In this document: piece after piece, positions 1 to 5,055 of the stretch | Position numbering within the stretch: the first letter of the stretch is position 1 | Layout: each line of letters begins with the position of its first letter | Assembly (NCBI GenBank): GCA_937996595.1 | Contig: CALKVC010000052.1 | Span: 1-5,087, forward strand | Source of the DNA: an uncultured Chitinophagaceae bacterium | GTDB lineage: Bacteria; Bacteroidota; Bacteroidia; Chitinophagales; Chitinophagaceae | DNA length: 5,087 bases | Direction of reading: 5' to 3' | Notes under the pieces: model-generated | Database searches by the model: none | What the model was told of the DNA's origin: nothing | What the model saw: the letters and a program-made list of their open reading frames with translations, nothing else | Position numbers and translations under genes: made by a program

Positions 1-264
1 CGAGACGATGCGGTCGAACGTGCCGGATTCGTGCCGATAGTCGCGCAGATGGAACCGCGCGCTGGCGTCGAGACCGGCTGCGGCGGCGCGGGCATTGGCC
101 AGCGCCAGCTGTTCGGTCGACAGCGTGATGCCGGTGACCTCGGCGCCCAACCGTTGCGCCAGATAGAGGCCGAGGCCGCCCCAGCCGGACCCGATGTCGA
201 GGACGCGATGGTTGGGTTTGACCAGCAGCTTCGCCGCGAGGTGGCGCTTCTTGGCCAGTTGCGC
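1..264 (-). CDS. Partial cyclopropane-fatty-acyl-phospholipid synthase-type SAM methyltransferase core
   Basis: This is the downstream part of a minus-strand frame that begins at 486 and runs off the window at base 1 without a stop. From about residue 75 of that frame the protein reads like the SAM-binding core of the cyclopropane-fatty-acid synthase family: an AQLAKKRHLAAKLLVKP lead-in, motif I VLDIGSGWGG (residues 95-104), the second strand EVTGITLS (116-123), the helix EQLALANARA, then FHLRDYR and FDRIVS, typical of the approach to the active site. Enzymes of this family transfer a methylene from S-adenosylmethionine to unsaturated phospholipid acyl chains at the membrane. The normal N-terminal domain (well over 100 residues) is missing and replaced by an unrelated segment; the C-terminal half is cut by the window edge. 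GC is far above the rest of the window and resembles an alphaproteobacterium. Family assignment is good; substrate and integrity are not established. Confidence 0.75.
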
Positions 265-486
265 GTGCACCACCTCGGCGTCGACGTATGCGCCGGTGCG
301 TTTGGCTTCCTCGCGCGAGGCCAGGCCACGCGCGATGAACTCGGCACGGACACGGCGCCGCAGGATGGTCTCGCGCACCGATGCCTCGATGAAGCCCGAC
401 AGGCTCTCGCCCTCCTGGAGCACGCTCTCGGCGGCTTCGCGAAGCTCAGGATCGACGCGCAGCGAAGGCAAGGTGGCAGTTTTCAT
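265..486 (-). CDS. Antitoxin-like N-terminal segment (YlcI/YnfO-type, probable ribbon-helix-helix), fused in frame to methyltransferase
   Basis: An ATG at 486-484 opens a GC-rich frame whose first ~73 residues begin MKTATLPSLRVDPELREAA and continue through VLQEGESLSGFIEASV, RRRVRAEFIARGLASREEA and RTGAYVDAEVV. From memory of the family, this matches small proteobacterial plasmid-stabilisation antitoxin-like proteins (YlcI/YnfO type), which bind DNA as ribbon-helix-helix dimers and lie just upstream of a RelE/ParE-type toxin. They are usually about 80-90 residues and would end shortly after the point where this frame passes into the methyltransferase core. No stop and no toxin gene follow. The start codon overlaps the stop of the truncated dehydrogenase frame as ATGA, which looks like translational coupling but is probably accidental because that frame is itself a junction product. 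The end coordinate is approximate (±10 bases). The family call is from recalled sequence similarity only. Confidence 0.6.
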
Positions 487-623
487 GGCAGGCACGCGAT
501 GCGTTGCAGTTGCGATGCATTCACATCTATCAGGTTAACGCTAAAGCCGCATTGTGCAAACACATGTGCAATACCGTTACCCATCGTACCCGCACCAATT
601 ACACTTACGTTCTTTATACTCAT
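483..623 (-). pseudogene. hbd: Truncated 3-hydroxybutyryl-CoA dehydrogenase (N-terminal ~40 residues)
   Basis: The frame from the ATG at 623-621 encodes 46 residues beginning MSIKNVSVIGAGTMGNGIAH and stops at a TGA (485-483). It is the N-terminal dinucleotide-binding strand-helix-strand of the 3-hydroxyacyl-CoA dehydrogenase family: the glycine motif G10-A-G12-T-M-G15, and an acidic residue (D33 in LIDVN) at the end of the second strand that binds the NAD adenosine ribose. The full enzyme is about 280-300 residues and oxidises 3-hydroxybutyryl-CoA to acetoacetyl-CoA with NAD+. Homology plausibly extends to about residue 40 (ASQLQR); the last residues, IACLP, come from GC-rich sequence across the junction. 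The gene lies 66 bp downstream of the glutaryl-CoA dehydrogenase gene in the same direction, as expected for a shared catabolic operon. Either the real gene is broken here or, more likely, the window is chimeric at this point. Confidence 0.85.
490..520. other. Composition and homology breakpoint
   Basis: On the right the DNA is moderate-GC Bacteroidota sequence coding for the start of a dehydrogenase; on the left it is GC-rich proteobacterial-type sequence. The switch is abrupt and falls inside a conserved coding region. A 7-base direct repeat, GCGATGC, occurs at 496-502 and 512-518, next to or at the switch, and could be the microhomology through which two unrelated molecules or assembly paths were joined. 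No inverted terminal repeats, transposase, integrase or tRNA gene is visible at the boundary, so a mobile-element insertion edge is not supported by what can be seen. Confidence 0.75.
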
Positions 624-627
624 TTCT

Positions 628-690
628 TGTTATTTTAAATTTTACATTTTGTATTTTAAATCACACATCATACATCACACATCATACATT
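628..690 (-). repeat. Heptamer tandem array between gcdH and the hbd fragment
   Basis: Read on the minus strand, the 63 bases beginning at the last A of the gcdH stop codon divide into nine 7-base units: AATGTAT, GATGTGT, GATGTAT, GATGTGT, GATTTAA, AATACAA, AATGTAA, AATTTAA, AATAACA. The first four form a perfect 14-base tandem duplication (661-674 and 675-688 on the plus strand). The array almost fills the 66-base spacer and ends a few bases before the next ATG. A related array follows the SGNH hydrolase gene at 2825-2845. The spacer holds no clear promoter or strong hairpin terminator, so read-through from gcdH is plausible. Confidence 0.8.
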
Positions 691-1874
691 TACTTAAAAG
701 CATTCATCCCCGTTACATCCATACCGGTAATGAGTAAATGAATATCGTGTGTTCCTTCATAGGTGATCACGCTTTCCAGGTTCATCATATGGCGCATCAC
801 CGGGTATTCGCCGGTAATACCCATGCCGCCCAGCATCTGGCGGGCATCACGGCAAATATTAGTGGCCACTTCACAGGCATTGCGCTTAGCCATGCTTACC
901 TGCTGCGGCGTTACTTTTCCTTCATTCATCAGTACACCCAGGCGCCAGTTGAGCAATTGCGCCTTGGTTATCTCGGTTACCATTTCAGCCAGTTTTTTCT
1001 GCTGCAACTGGAAACCACCGATGGGTTTGCCAAACTGTATCCTTTCCTTACTGTAGTTCAGTGCCGTATCATAACAATCCATGGCTGCCCCGATAGCACC
1101 CCAGGCAATGCCGTAACGGGCTTTGGTTAGGCATCCCAGCGGGCCTTTCAATCCTTTTACATTCGGTAAAATATTTTCTTTGGGCACTTTTACATTATCA
1201 AATACCAGTTCACCAGTAGCACTGGCTCTCAAACTCCATTTGCCATGTGTAGTAGGTGTGGTAAACCCTTCCATGCCGCGTTCCACAACCATGCCGCGTA
1301 TCTCCCCGTTTTCATCTTTTGCCCACACAACGGCAATCTGTGAAAAAGGTGCATTACTGATCCACATTTTGGCGCCATTCAATATCACATGGTCGCCGGC
1401 GTCTTTTATATTGGTGAGCATACCGCCGGGGTCGCTGCCATGATTGGGTTCCGTTAACCCGAAACAACCCAGCCATTCACCGCTGGCCAGTTTGGGCAGG
1501 TATTTATTGCGCTGTTCTTCATTGCCATACTGGTAAATCGGAAACATCACCAGGCTTCCCTGCACGCTGGCAGTTGACCGTACACCACTATCGCCGCGTT
1601 CCAGTTCCTGCATCATGAGGCCATAACTGATATAGTCCAGCCCGCCACCGCCATATTGCTCCGGAACGGTGGGGCCAAAGCATCCCAGTTCGCCCAATTG
1701 CTTTACGATATGTTGCGGGAATTCGGCCCGTTGGGCAAAGTCTTCAATGACCGGGGAAATCTCTTTTTTTACATAATTGCGTACACTTTCCCGGATGAGT
1801 TTGTGCTCGTCGGTGAGTAATTCGTCAAGATTAAAATAATCGGGGCTTTGGAAATTATCTGTTTTGGCGGCCAT
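690..1874 (-). CDS. gcdH: Glutaryl-CoA dehydrogenase-type acyl-CoA dehydrogenase
   Basis: A complete 394-residue cytoplasmic flavoenzyme of the acyl-CoA dehydrogenase family. The N-terminal helical domain (about 15-135) is followed by the beta domain with the FAD/substrate motif GLTEPNHGSDPGGM (139-152) and MWISNA (170-175), then the C-terminal helical domain with ERIQFGKPI (277-285) and MLGGMGITGEYPVMRH (347-362). The catalytic base is E373 in TYEGTHDIH. Several residues match those known from human glutaryl-CoA dehydrogenase: E92 (human Glu87), R99 and S103 in RSTAS (Arg94 and Ser98, which hold the substrate gamma-carboxylate), and Y372-E373 (Tyr369-Glu370). This favours oxidative decarboxylation of glutaryl-CoA to crotonyl-CoA, in lysine and tryptophan breakdown, over a straight-chain acyl-CoA dehydrogenase. 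The length is normal for a bacterial member. The ATG at 1874 is preceded by an A-rich stretch without a Shine-Dalgarno, usual in Bacteroidota. The hbd fragment follows it. Confidence 0.93.
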   Translation of the reverse strand: MAAKTDNFQSPDYFNLDELLTDEHKLIRESVRNYVKKEISPVIEDFAQRAEFPQHIVKQLGELGCFGPTVPEQYGGGGLDYISYGLMMQELERGDSGVRSTASVQGSLVMFPIYQYGNEEQRNKYLPKLASGEWLGCFGLTEPNHGSDPGGMLTNIKDAGDHVILNGAKMWISNAPFSQIAVVWAKDENGEIRGMVVERGMEGFTTPTTHGKWSLRASATGELVFDNVKVPKENILPNVKGLKGPLGCLTKARYGIAWGAIGAAMDCYDTALNYSKERIQFGKPIGGFQLQQKKLAEMVTEITKAQLLNWRLGVLMNEGKVTPQQVSMAKRNACEVATNICRDARQMLGGMGITGEYPVMRHMMNLESVITYEGTHDIHLLITGMDVTGMNAFK

Positions 1875-1884
1875 GGTTTGTTTT

Positions 1885-1947
1885 GTTTGAGTCGTTAAGG
1901 TCGTTTAAGTCGTTTGAGACGTTTAAGTCGTTTAAGACGTTTAAGTC
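1885..1947. repeat. Nonamer tandem array, consensus GTTTAAGWC, seven copies
   Basis: Seven consecutive 9-base units fill 1885-1947: GTTTGAGTC, GTTAAGGTC, GTTTAAGTC, GTTTGAGAC, GTTTAAGTC, GTTTAAGAC, GTTTAAGTC. The unit GTTTAAGTC alternates with variants ending in GAC. An eighth, degenerate unit (GTTAGTATG) follows. The array starts 11 bases upstream of the gcdH start codon, so it lies in the leader if transcription starts further upstream. Nothing in it codes for protein. Confidence 0.85.
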
Positions 1948-1964
1948 GTTAGTATGTTTATTTC

Positions 1965-1997
1965 GTTTAAAGGTTTAAGGGTTTAAGGGTTTAAATC
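1965..1997. repeat. GTTTAA octamer continuation of the tandem array
   Basis: After a short degenerate stretch the repeat resumes with a shorter period: GTTTAAAG (1965-1972), GTTTAAGG (1973-1980), GTTTAAGG (1981-1988), then GTTTAAATC (1989-1997), which returns to nine bases. All units share the GTTTAA core with the nonamer array, suggesting a common origin by slippage with loss of one base per unit. Confidence 0.75.
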
Positions 1998-2029
1998 GTT
2001 GTTTACTGAAGGTCAATCGTTATTTTTTG

Positions 2030-2057
2030 CAAATATATATAGCAACGGGCAGACAAA
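2030..2057 (-). promoter_or_regulatory. Candidate Bacteroidota-type promoter for gcdH
   Basis: On the minus strand TATATTTG (plus 2030-2037) matches the Bacteroidota -7 consensus TAnnTTTG exactly, and a TTTG (plus 2054-2057) lies 16 bases upstream as a possible -33 element. The spacing is slightly short of the usual 17-23 or so. It points toward gcdH, about 155 bases from its ATG. The sequence around it is AT-rich, so a chance match is possible. Confidence 0.4.
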
Positions 2058-2163
2058 CATTTTTTGTTTGGTACATATTTGACTTGTTTAAGGGTGTATT
2101 TTACGGTGATTTTCAGTAGGGAGGCGGTTGGCAAAATTCCTTCAAACTTATTGCTAATGATTG

Positions 2164-2171
2164 TAGTTTTG
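2164..2171 (+). promoter_or_regulatory. Candidate -7 element for the SGNH hydrolase gene
   Basis: TAGTTTTG matches the TAnnTTTG consensus and lies 47 bases upstream of the ATG at 2219, a reasonable leader length. No TTG or TTTG is present at a proper -33 distance (the nearest leave spacers of 10 and 33 bases), so only half the promoter signature is supported. Confidence 0.35.
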
Positions 2172-2218
2172 GAACCGGTAAAATCATCTACTCATTCCAT
2201 ATTTAAAGTTTCTCCTGC

Positions 2219-2824
2219 ATGAAAACGGTTACATACCTCGCATTGGGCGATAGTTATACCATCGGTGAACAGGTTCCGCTGTATGAATCTTTTCCTTACC
2301 AAACAGTTCAGTTGTTAAGGAAATCGGCTTCTTTTGCCGGTTGCCGGGTGATGGCTCCGGAACTGGTTGCCAAAACCGGGTGGACAACGGATGAACTATA
2401 TGCAGCCATTGACAAGACTGTCTTCTTACCCGGATATGATATTGTTAGCCTGCTGATTGGTGTTAACAACCAATACCGGGGCAGGGCCGTGGATGAATTT
2501 GAAAAGGAGTTTGAAGCGCTGCTGCAAAGGGCCTGCTTATTTGCCGGCGGAATAGCGAAGAATGTTTATGTACTCAGCATACCTGATTGGGGCGTTACAC
2601 CTTTTGCCAAAGAACGCGATGCCAGCAAAATTGCTGCTGACATTGATGCATATAATGCTGTTTGTGAAAGGATTTCCGGAAAACATAATACGCATTTCAT
2701 AAATATCACATCCTCCCAGCGGGCCGATGCTGCCGATGCGGCGTTCCTGGCTGCCGACGGGCTGCATCCTTCGGGGAGAGAGTATGAAAAGTGGGCTGGC
2801 AGGATGGCCGGGATGATTTGTTGA
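2219..2824 (+). CDS. SGNH/GDSL-family hydrolase (putative esterase/lipase-like)
   Basis: A 201-residue single-domain hydrolase of the SGNH superfamily. All blocks are visible: block I LALGDSYTIGE with nucleophile S12; block II TGWTT with oxyanion-hole G54; block III GVNN with G81 and N83; block V DGLHPSG with D180 and H183 completing the catalytic triad. There is no signal peptide or membrane segment; the protein starts directly on the first beta strand, so it is probably cytoplasmic, unlike many Bacteroidota GDSL enzymes that are exported or act on polysaccharides. The family hydrolyses esters or thioesters of lipids, acetylated sugars or small molecules; the substrate cannot be read from the sequence. 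The gene stands alone, divergent from gcdH and convergent with the downstream AT-rich gene. Length is normal for a minimal SGNH domain. Confidence 0.9.
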   Translation: MKTVTYLALGDSYTIGEQVPLYESFPYQTVQLLRKSASFAGCRVMAPELVAKTGWTTDELYAAIDKTVFLPGYDIVSLLIGVNNQYRGRAVDEFEKEFEALLQRACLFAGGIAKNVYVLSIPDWGVTPFAKERDASKIAADIDAYNAVCERISGKHNTHFINITSSQRADAADAAFLAADGLHPSGREYEKWAGRMAGMIC

Positions 2825-2845
2825 AATGTAAAATGTAGAATGTAA
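2825..2845 (+). repeat. Heptamer repeat after the SGNH hydrolase gene
   Basis: Three 7-base units, AATGTAA, AATGTAG, AATGTAA, begin immediately after the TGA stop codon. They share the unit and the strand orientation relative to the preceding gene with the nine-unit array behind gcdH (628-690). The 11-mer AAATGTAAAAT occurs in both places. Confidence 0.7.
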
Positions 2846-2856
2846 AAGTTTTACAT
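2840..2856. terminator. AT-rich palindrome between convergent genes, possible weak bidirectional terminator
   Basis: ATGTAAAA-G-TTTTACAT is a perfect 8-base inverted repeat around a single central base, in the 68-base gap between the convergent hydrolase and small secreted-protein genes. Its position suits a bidirectional terminator, but the stem is almost entirely A/T and neither side has a clear following T-run. It may simply be part of the heptamer repeat. Confidence 0.3.
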
Positions 2857-2892
2857 CATTTGTGCGTTTACATTCATTACGGCAACGCTTTG

Positions 2893-3408
2893 TTAACTGC
2901 ATGGCTTTGTAAGGGTATATTTGTATTCATTTCTTAAAATCCACGATTTTTGACCAACAAATTGCACTTCCTTTTGAACTGAAAATGTGTTTTTGCTAAT
3001 TCTGTATGTGTGACGAATAAGTGCGGCTTTATTATCATTTCCATCAATTCCTGCAATTTCTGTTATTACTTCCAGGCTGTCTGTAAGCTTTAGTTTTTTC
3101 TTAATAGGTTCGTTGTTTATAAATCTCCCATTTTCAGAGATAAAAATAGTATCTATAGAATTTGCACTGGGTTCTGTTGGATAATTAATAGAATAAACAA
3201 TACTATTTTTATTTGTAAAGTCTTTTACAGTCATATTAGCTGGCATTGTGAATGGCTTATTTGATGAATAGTCCAAATAAGTTATCGTTCCTTTCCAGCA
3301 GCCGATCAGATATTTAAATTCCTCAGCCGTAACTGTAGAGTCTGAATATGAAAAGCCATTGTAGATTTTAAACAAAAAAATTAAACAAAGAAAAATTTTG
3401 GACTTCAT
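2893..3408 (-). CDS. Small secreted protein of unknown function (lipocalin-like beta-rich)
   Basis: A 171-residue protein that I cannot assign to a named family. It starts with a typical signal peptide (MKSK, hydrophobic IFLCLIFLFKIY, cleavage probably near residues 20-24); there is no lipobox cysteine at the cleavage site, so it is probably periplasmic or secreted rather than a lipoprotein. The mature part opens with EEFKYLIGCWKGTITYLDYS, resembling the start of small lipocalin-like barrels, where a G-x-W lies on the first strand. Alternating strands follow (MTVKDF, SIVYSINYP, SIDTIFIS, SLEVITEIAG, AALIRHTYRIS, FSVQKEVQFVG, WILRNEYKYTLT). Two cysteines remain in the mature protein (C37 and C170, near the two ends) and could form a disulfide. 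The barrel fold is inferred from strand pattern alone. The gene is more AT-rich than its neighbours and stands alone, which may indicate relaxed selection or later acquisition. Confidence 0.8.
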   Translation of the reverse strand: MKSKIFLCLIFLFKIYNGFSYSDSTVTAEEFKYLIGCWKGTITYLDYSSNKPFTMPANMTVKDFTNKNSIVYSINYPTEPSANSIDTIFISENGRFINNEPIKKKLKLTDSLEVITEIAGIDGNDNKAALIRHTYRISKNTFSVQKEVQFVGQKSWILRNEYKYTLTKPCS

Positions 3409-3426
3409 ACAACTACTAATTTGATG

Positions 3427-3452
3427 ATTAGGTTATAAGTTACATTCCTAAT
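3427..3452. other. Weak inverted repeat in the spacer between pyrF and the secreted-protein gene
   Basis: ATTAGG (3427-3432) and CCTAAT (3447-3452) are inverted around a 14-base loop, about 20-45 bases upstream of the ATG at 3408. It could be an operator or chance. The rest of the 176-base spacer (3409-3584) is AT-rich with no gene, no exact TAnnTTTG element toward the secreted-protein gene and no strong hairpin terminator behind pyrF. Confidence 0.2.
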
Positions 3453-3584
3453 GCTTCAAAAGAATTAATGTTGAGGTAATTTGTAAAAATGTCAACTAAT
3501 TGTAAAACAGGGGAGGGTTCGTATGCCTTGCTGTTAACAGGAATTGTTTTTGTAATGTGAAATTTTGAGTATAACATATTCTAT

Positions 3585-4412
3585 TCAACCTAATAAACCC
3601 GACATTTCTTCCTGGTATTGTTTTGCGATCTGCCTGGCTTCTTCGGCAAAATTTTCTGCTTCACTGGCATAAATGATGGCGCGGGATGCATTTACCAGCA
3701 GGCCACAATCCTTGTTCAGTCCATGTTTGGCAACTTCCTGCAAACTGCCGCCCTGGAAACCCACACCGGGTACCAGCAGGAAATGTTGTGGAATAAGTTG
3801 CCGGATATTGGCGAGTTCCTGTGCCTGTGTGGCACCGGTTACAAACATCAGGTTTTCAGGAGTGCCCCATTGGCTAACGGTTGATATCACTTTTTCATAT
3901 AACCTGGCTGGCATTGCCTGTTGATTATTTTTATCGGCCACCTGCAGCATTTCAAAATCTTCTGCGCCCTTGTTGCTGGTTAAGCCGAGCACGATGGTCC
4001 ATTTGCCTTCATATTCCAGGAATGGCCGGATGCTGTCTTCTCCCATATATGGAGCCACCGTGATGGCATCAAACTTCAAAGTTTCAAAAAAAGCTTTTGC
4101 ATATTGGGATGATGTATTGCCGATATCGCCGCGTTTGGCATCTGCAATCTTAAAATGAGATGAAGGGATATAGTCAACCGTCTGTTCCATCGCTTCCCAT
4201 CCCCTGGTTCCCATGGCTTCATAAAAAGCGGTGTTTATCTTATAACTTACGCACAGATCGGATGTTGCATCAATTATCTGCCGGTTGAACTCAAAAATGG
4301 CGCCCGGTTTGCCTTTCAGGTGGGCGGGTAGTTTTTCGGGGCTTGTATCCAATCCTACACAGAGAAACGATTTTTTCTTCCTGATCTCTTCAATTAACTG
4401 GCTGCGGTTCAT
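3585..4412 (-). CDS. pyrF: Orotidine-5'-phosphate decarboxylase (long-form, type 2)
   Basis: Catalyses the last step of UMP synthesis, decarboxylating orotidine 5'-phosphate in the cytoplasm. At 275 residues it is the longer subtype of bacterial OMP decarboxylases. The TIM-barrel landmarks are all present: FLCVGLD with substrate-binding D22, SYKIN with K58, the catalytic signature IADAKRGDIGNT with D91, K93 and D96 (with K58, the Lys-Asp-Lys-Asp tetrad), APYMGEDS (120-127), VLGLTSNKG (141-149), the phosphate-gripping PGVGFQGG (215-222) and VNASRAIIYAS (240-250) with R244. The ATG at 4412 has an AGGA four bases upstream (minus strand), an SD-like sequence that may be accidental in a Bacteroidota. 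It lies 13 bp after the stop of the PaiB-family gene in the same direction, so the two are probably co-transcribed. No other pyrimidine genes are in view. Confidence 0.97.
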   Translation of the reverse strand: MNRSQLIEEIRKKKSFLCVGLDTSPEKLPAHLKGKPGAIFEFNRQIIDATSDLCVSYKINTAFYEAMGTRGWEAMEQTVDYIPSSHFKIADAKRGDIGNTSSQYAKAFFETLKFDAITVAPYMGEDSIRPFLEYEGKWTIVLGLTSNKGAEDFEMLQVADKNNQQAMPARLYEKVISTVSQWGTPENLMFVTGATQAQELANIRQLIPQHFLLVPGVGFQGGSLQEVAKHGLNKDCGLLVNASRAIIYASEAENFAEEARQIAKQYQEEMSGLLG

Positions 4413-4425
4413 AGCTTCCTGCTGT

Positions 4426-5055
4426 TTATTGTTTTTTTACACTTTTACGTTGCTGCATTTCTTTTGCAATGGCCCACGACTGTTCATCGCCACGGCTTAA
4501 AAGCTGCTGTATGATCCGTTGCCGGGTTTCCTCATCATGGTTCTGGCTAAGCTTGAATACATTGTCTATTTCCATCACTTCAATTTCAAAACCAACAATG
4601 GCCTGCAGGAGCCTCATCACATATTCTTGCGGCAGGTTTTCAAAGGAAGTTCCTTTGCCGCTGCCTTCATACCGCGTGGTAATATCCCGCACGGCTTCCA
4701 GGGTGCCGGCTTCATCCGTGAAACGGATTTTACCCTTTGCATGAACAGTCATGTAATTCCAGGTACTGGCTTCATGCGGCTTGATATACCAGCTGGCACT
4801 GATGTAGGTATTAGGGCCATTGAATATGACGAGTACATTGCCATCTTTTTCAAATGCCTTGTGATGATCTGTGTTTTTCATCATATGCCCGGTAAGGAAG
4901 AGTTTTCCATTTTCCTTTATAAGTATGTTGAGGGGAAAATGAGATGCCGCCGGGTATTCGTTACCGTTAGTTGTTACGATGGCAAAGGGGTATTGCTTCA
5001 TGAAGTCAATCACGGTTGCCAGGTTGTTTTCGGTAAAGAATGGCAGTTTATACAT
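4426..5055 (-). CDS. PaiB-family FMN-binding protein
   Basis: A 209-residue split-barrel flavin-binding protein of the PaiB family, named after a Bacillus subtilis negative regulator of sporulation and degradative-enzyme genes; in Bacteroidota the molecular role is largely unknown. Family landmarks, numbered from the chosen start: NEYPAASHFPL (32-42), LTGHMMKNTDHH (54-65), VIFNGPNTYISASWY (76-90), the signature STWNYMTVHAKGKI (97-110), and the C-terminal VGFEIEV (154-160) and KLSQN (168-172). A frame extending three codons upstream to a TTG at 5064 exists, but the ATG at 5055 giving MYKLPFF is preferred because homologues typically begin near this point with M-Y. There is no signal peptide. 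It lies 13 bp upstream of pyrF. Only 32 bases upstream are visible, and they show no clear promoter. Confidence 0.93.
   Translation of the reverse strand: MYKLPFFTENNLATVIDFMKQYPFAIVTTNGNEYPAASHFPLNILIKENGKLFLTGHMMKNTDHHKAFEKDGNVLVIFNGPNTYISASWYIKPHEASTWNYMTVHAKGKIRFTDEAGTLEAVRDITTRYEGSGKGTSFENLPQEYVMRLLQAIVGFEIEVMEIDNVFKLSQNHDEETRQRIIQQLLSRGDEQSWAIAKEMQQRKSVKKQ

Larger units (their letters stand above)
1875..2218. other. Divergent intergenic region between gcdH and the SGNH hydrolase gene
   Basis: These 344 bases contain no supported gene. The gcdH-proximal third is a tandem array of GTTTAA-containing units (1885-1997). The middle holds AT-rich sequence including a promoter-like TATATTTG on the minus strand at 2030-2037. 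The hydrolase-proximal part contains a plus-strand TAGTTTTG at 2164-2171. If the minus-strand element is used, gcdH has a long leader (about 150 bases) that includes the whole repeat array. Confidence 0.7.

Noticed and set aside
483..486. ATGA overlap as evidence that hbd and the antitoxin-like gene are translationally coupled
   Set aside because: The hbd frame reaches this stop only after crossing the composition breakpoint, so the overlap joins sequences that probably never shared a transcript.
1..486. A functional toxin-antitoxin or defence system
   Set aside because: Only an antitoxin-like N-terminus is present, no toxin gene follows, and the segment runs into an unrelated methyltransferase core; there is nothing to support a working system.
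31..741. Long plus-strand open frame across the left end
   Set aside because: It is the opposite-strand shadow of the GC-rich antitoxin/methyltransferase frame, runs on through the hbd fragment and the heptamer array, and ends in low-complexity residues with no recognisable domain.
1885..1947. CRISPR array
   Set aside because: The units are 9 bases and directly adjacent with no unique spacers, and no cas genes are present.
1965..1997. Telomere-like GGTTTAAGGGTTTAAGGG sequence
   Set aside because: It differs from known telomere units and is continuous with the GTTTAAGWC array in a bacterial intergenic region.
2537..2902. Minus-strand 121-codon frame overlapping the SGNH hydrolase
   Set aside because: It is antisense to a gene with all catalytic blocks intact, has no recognisable domain, and extends through the heptamer repeat.
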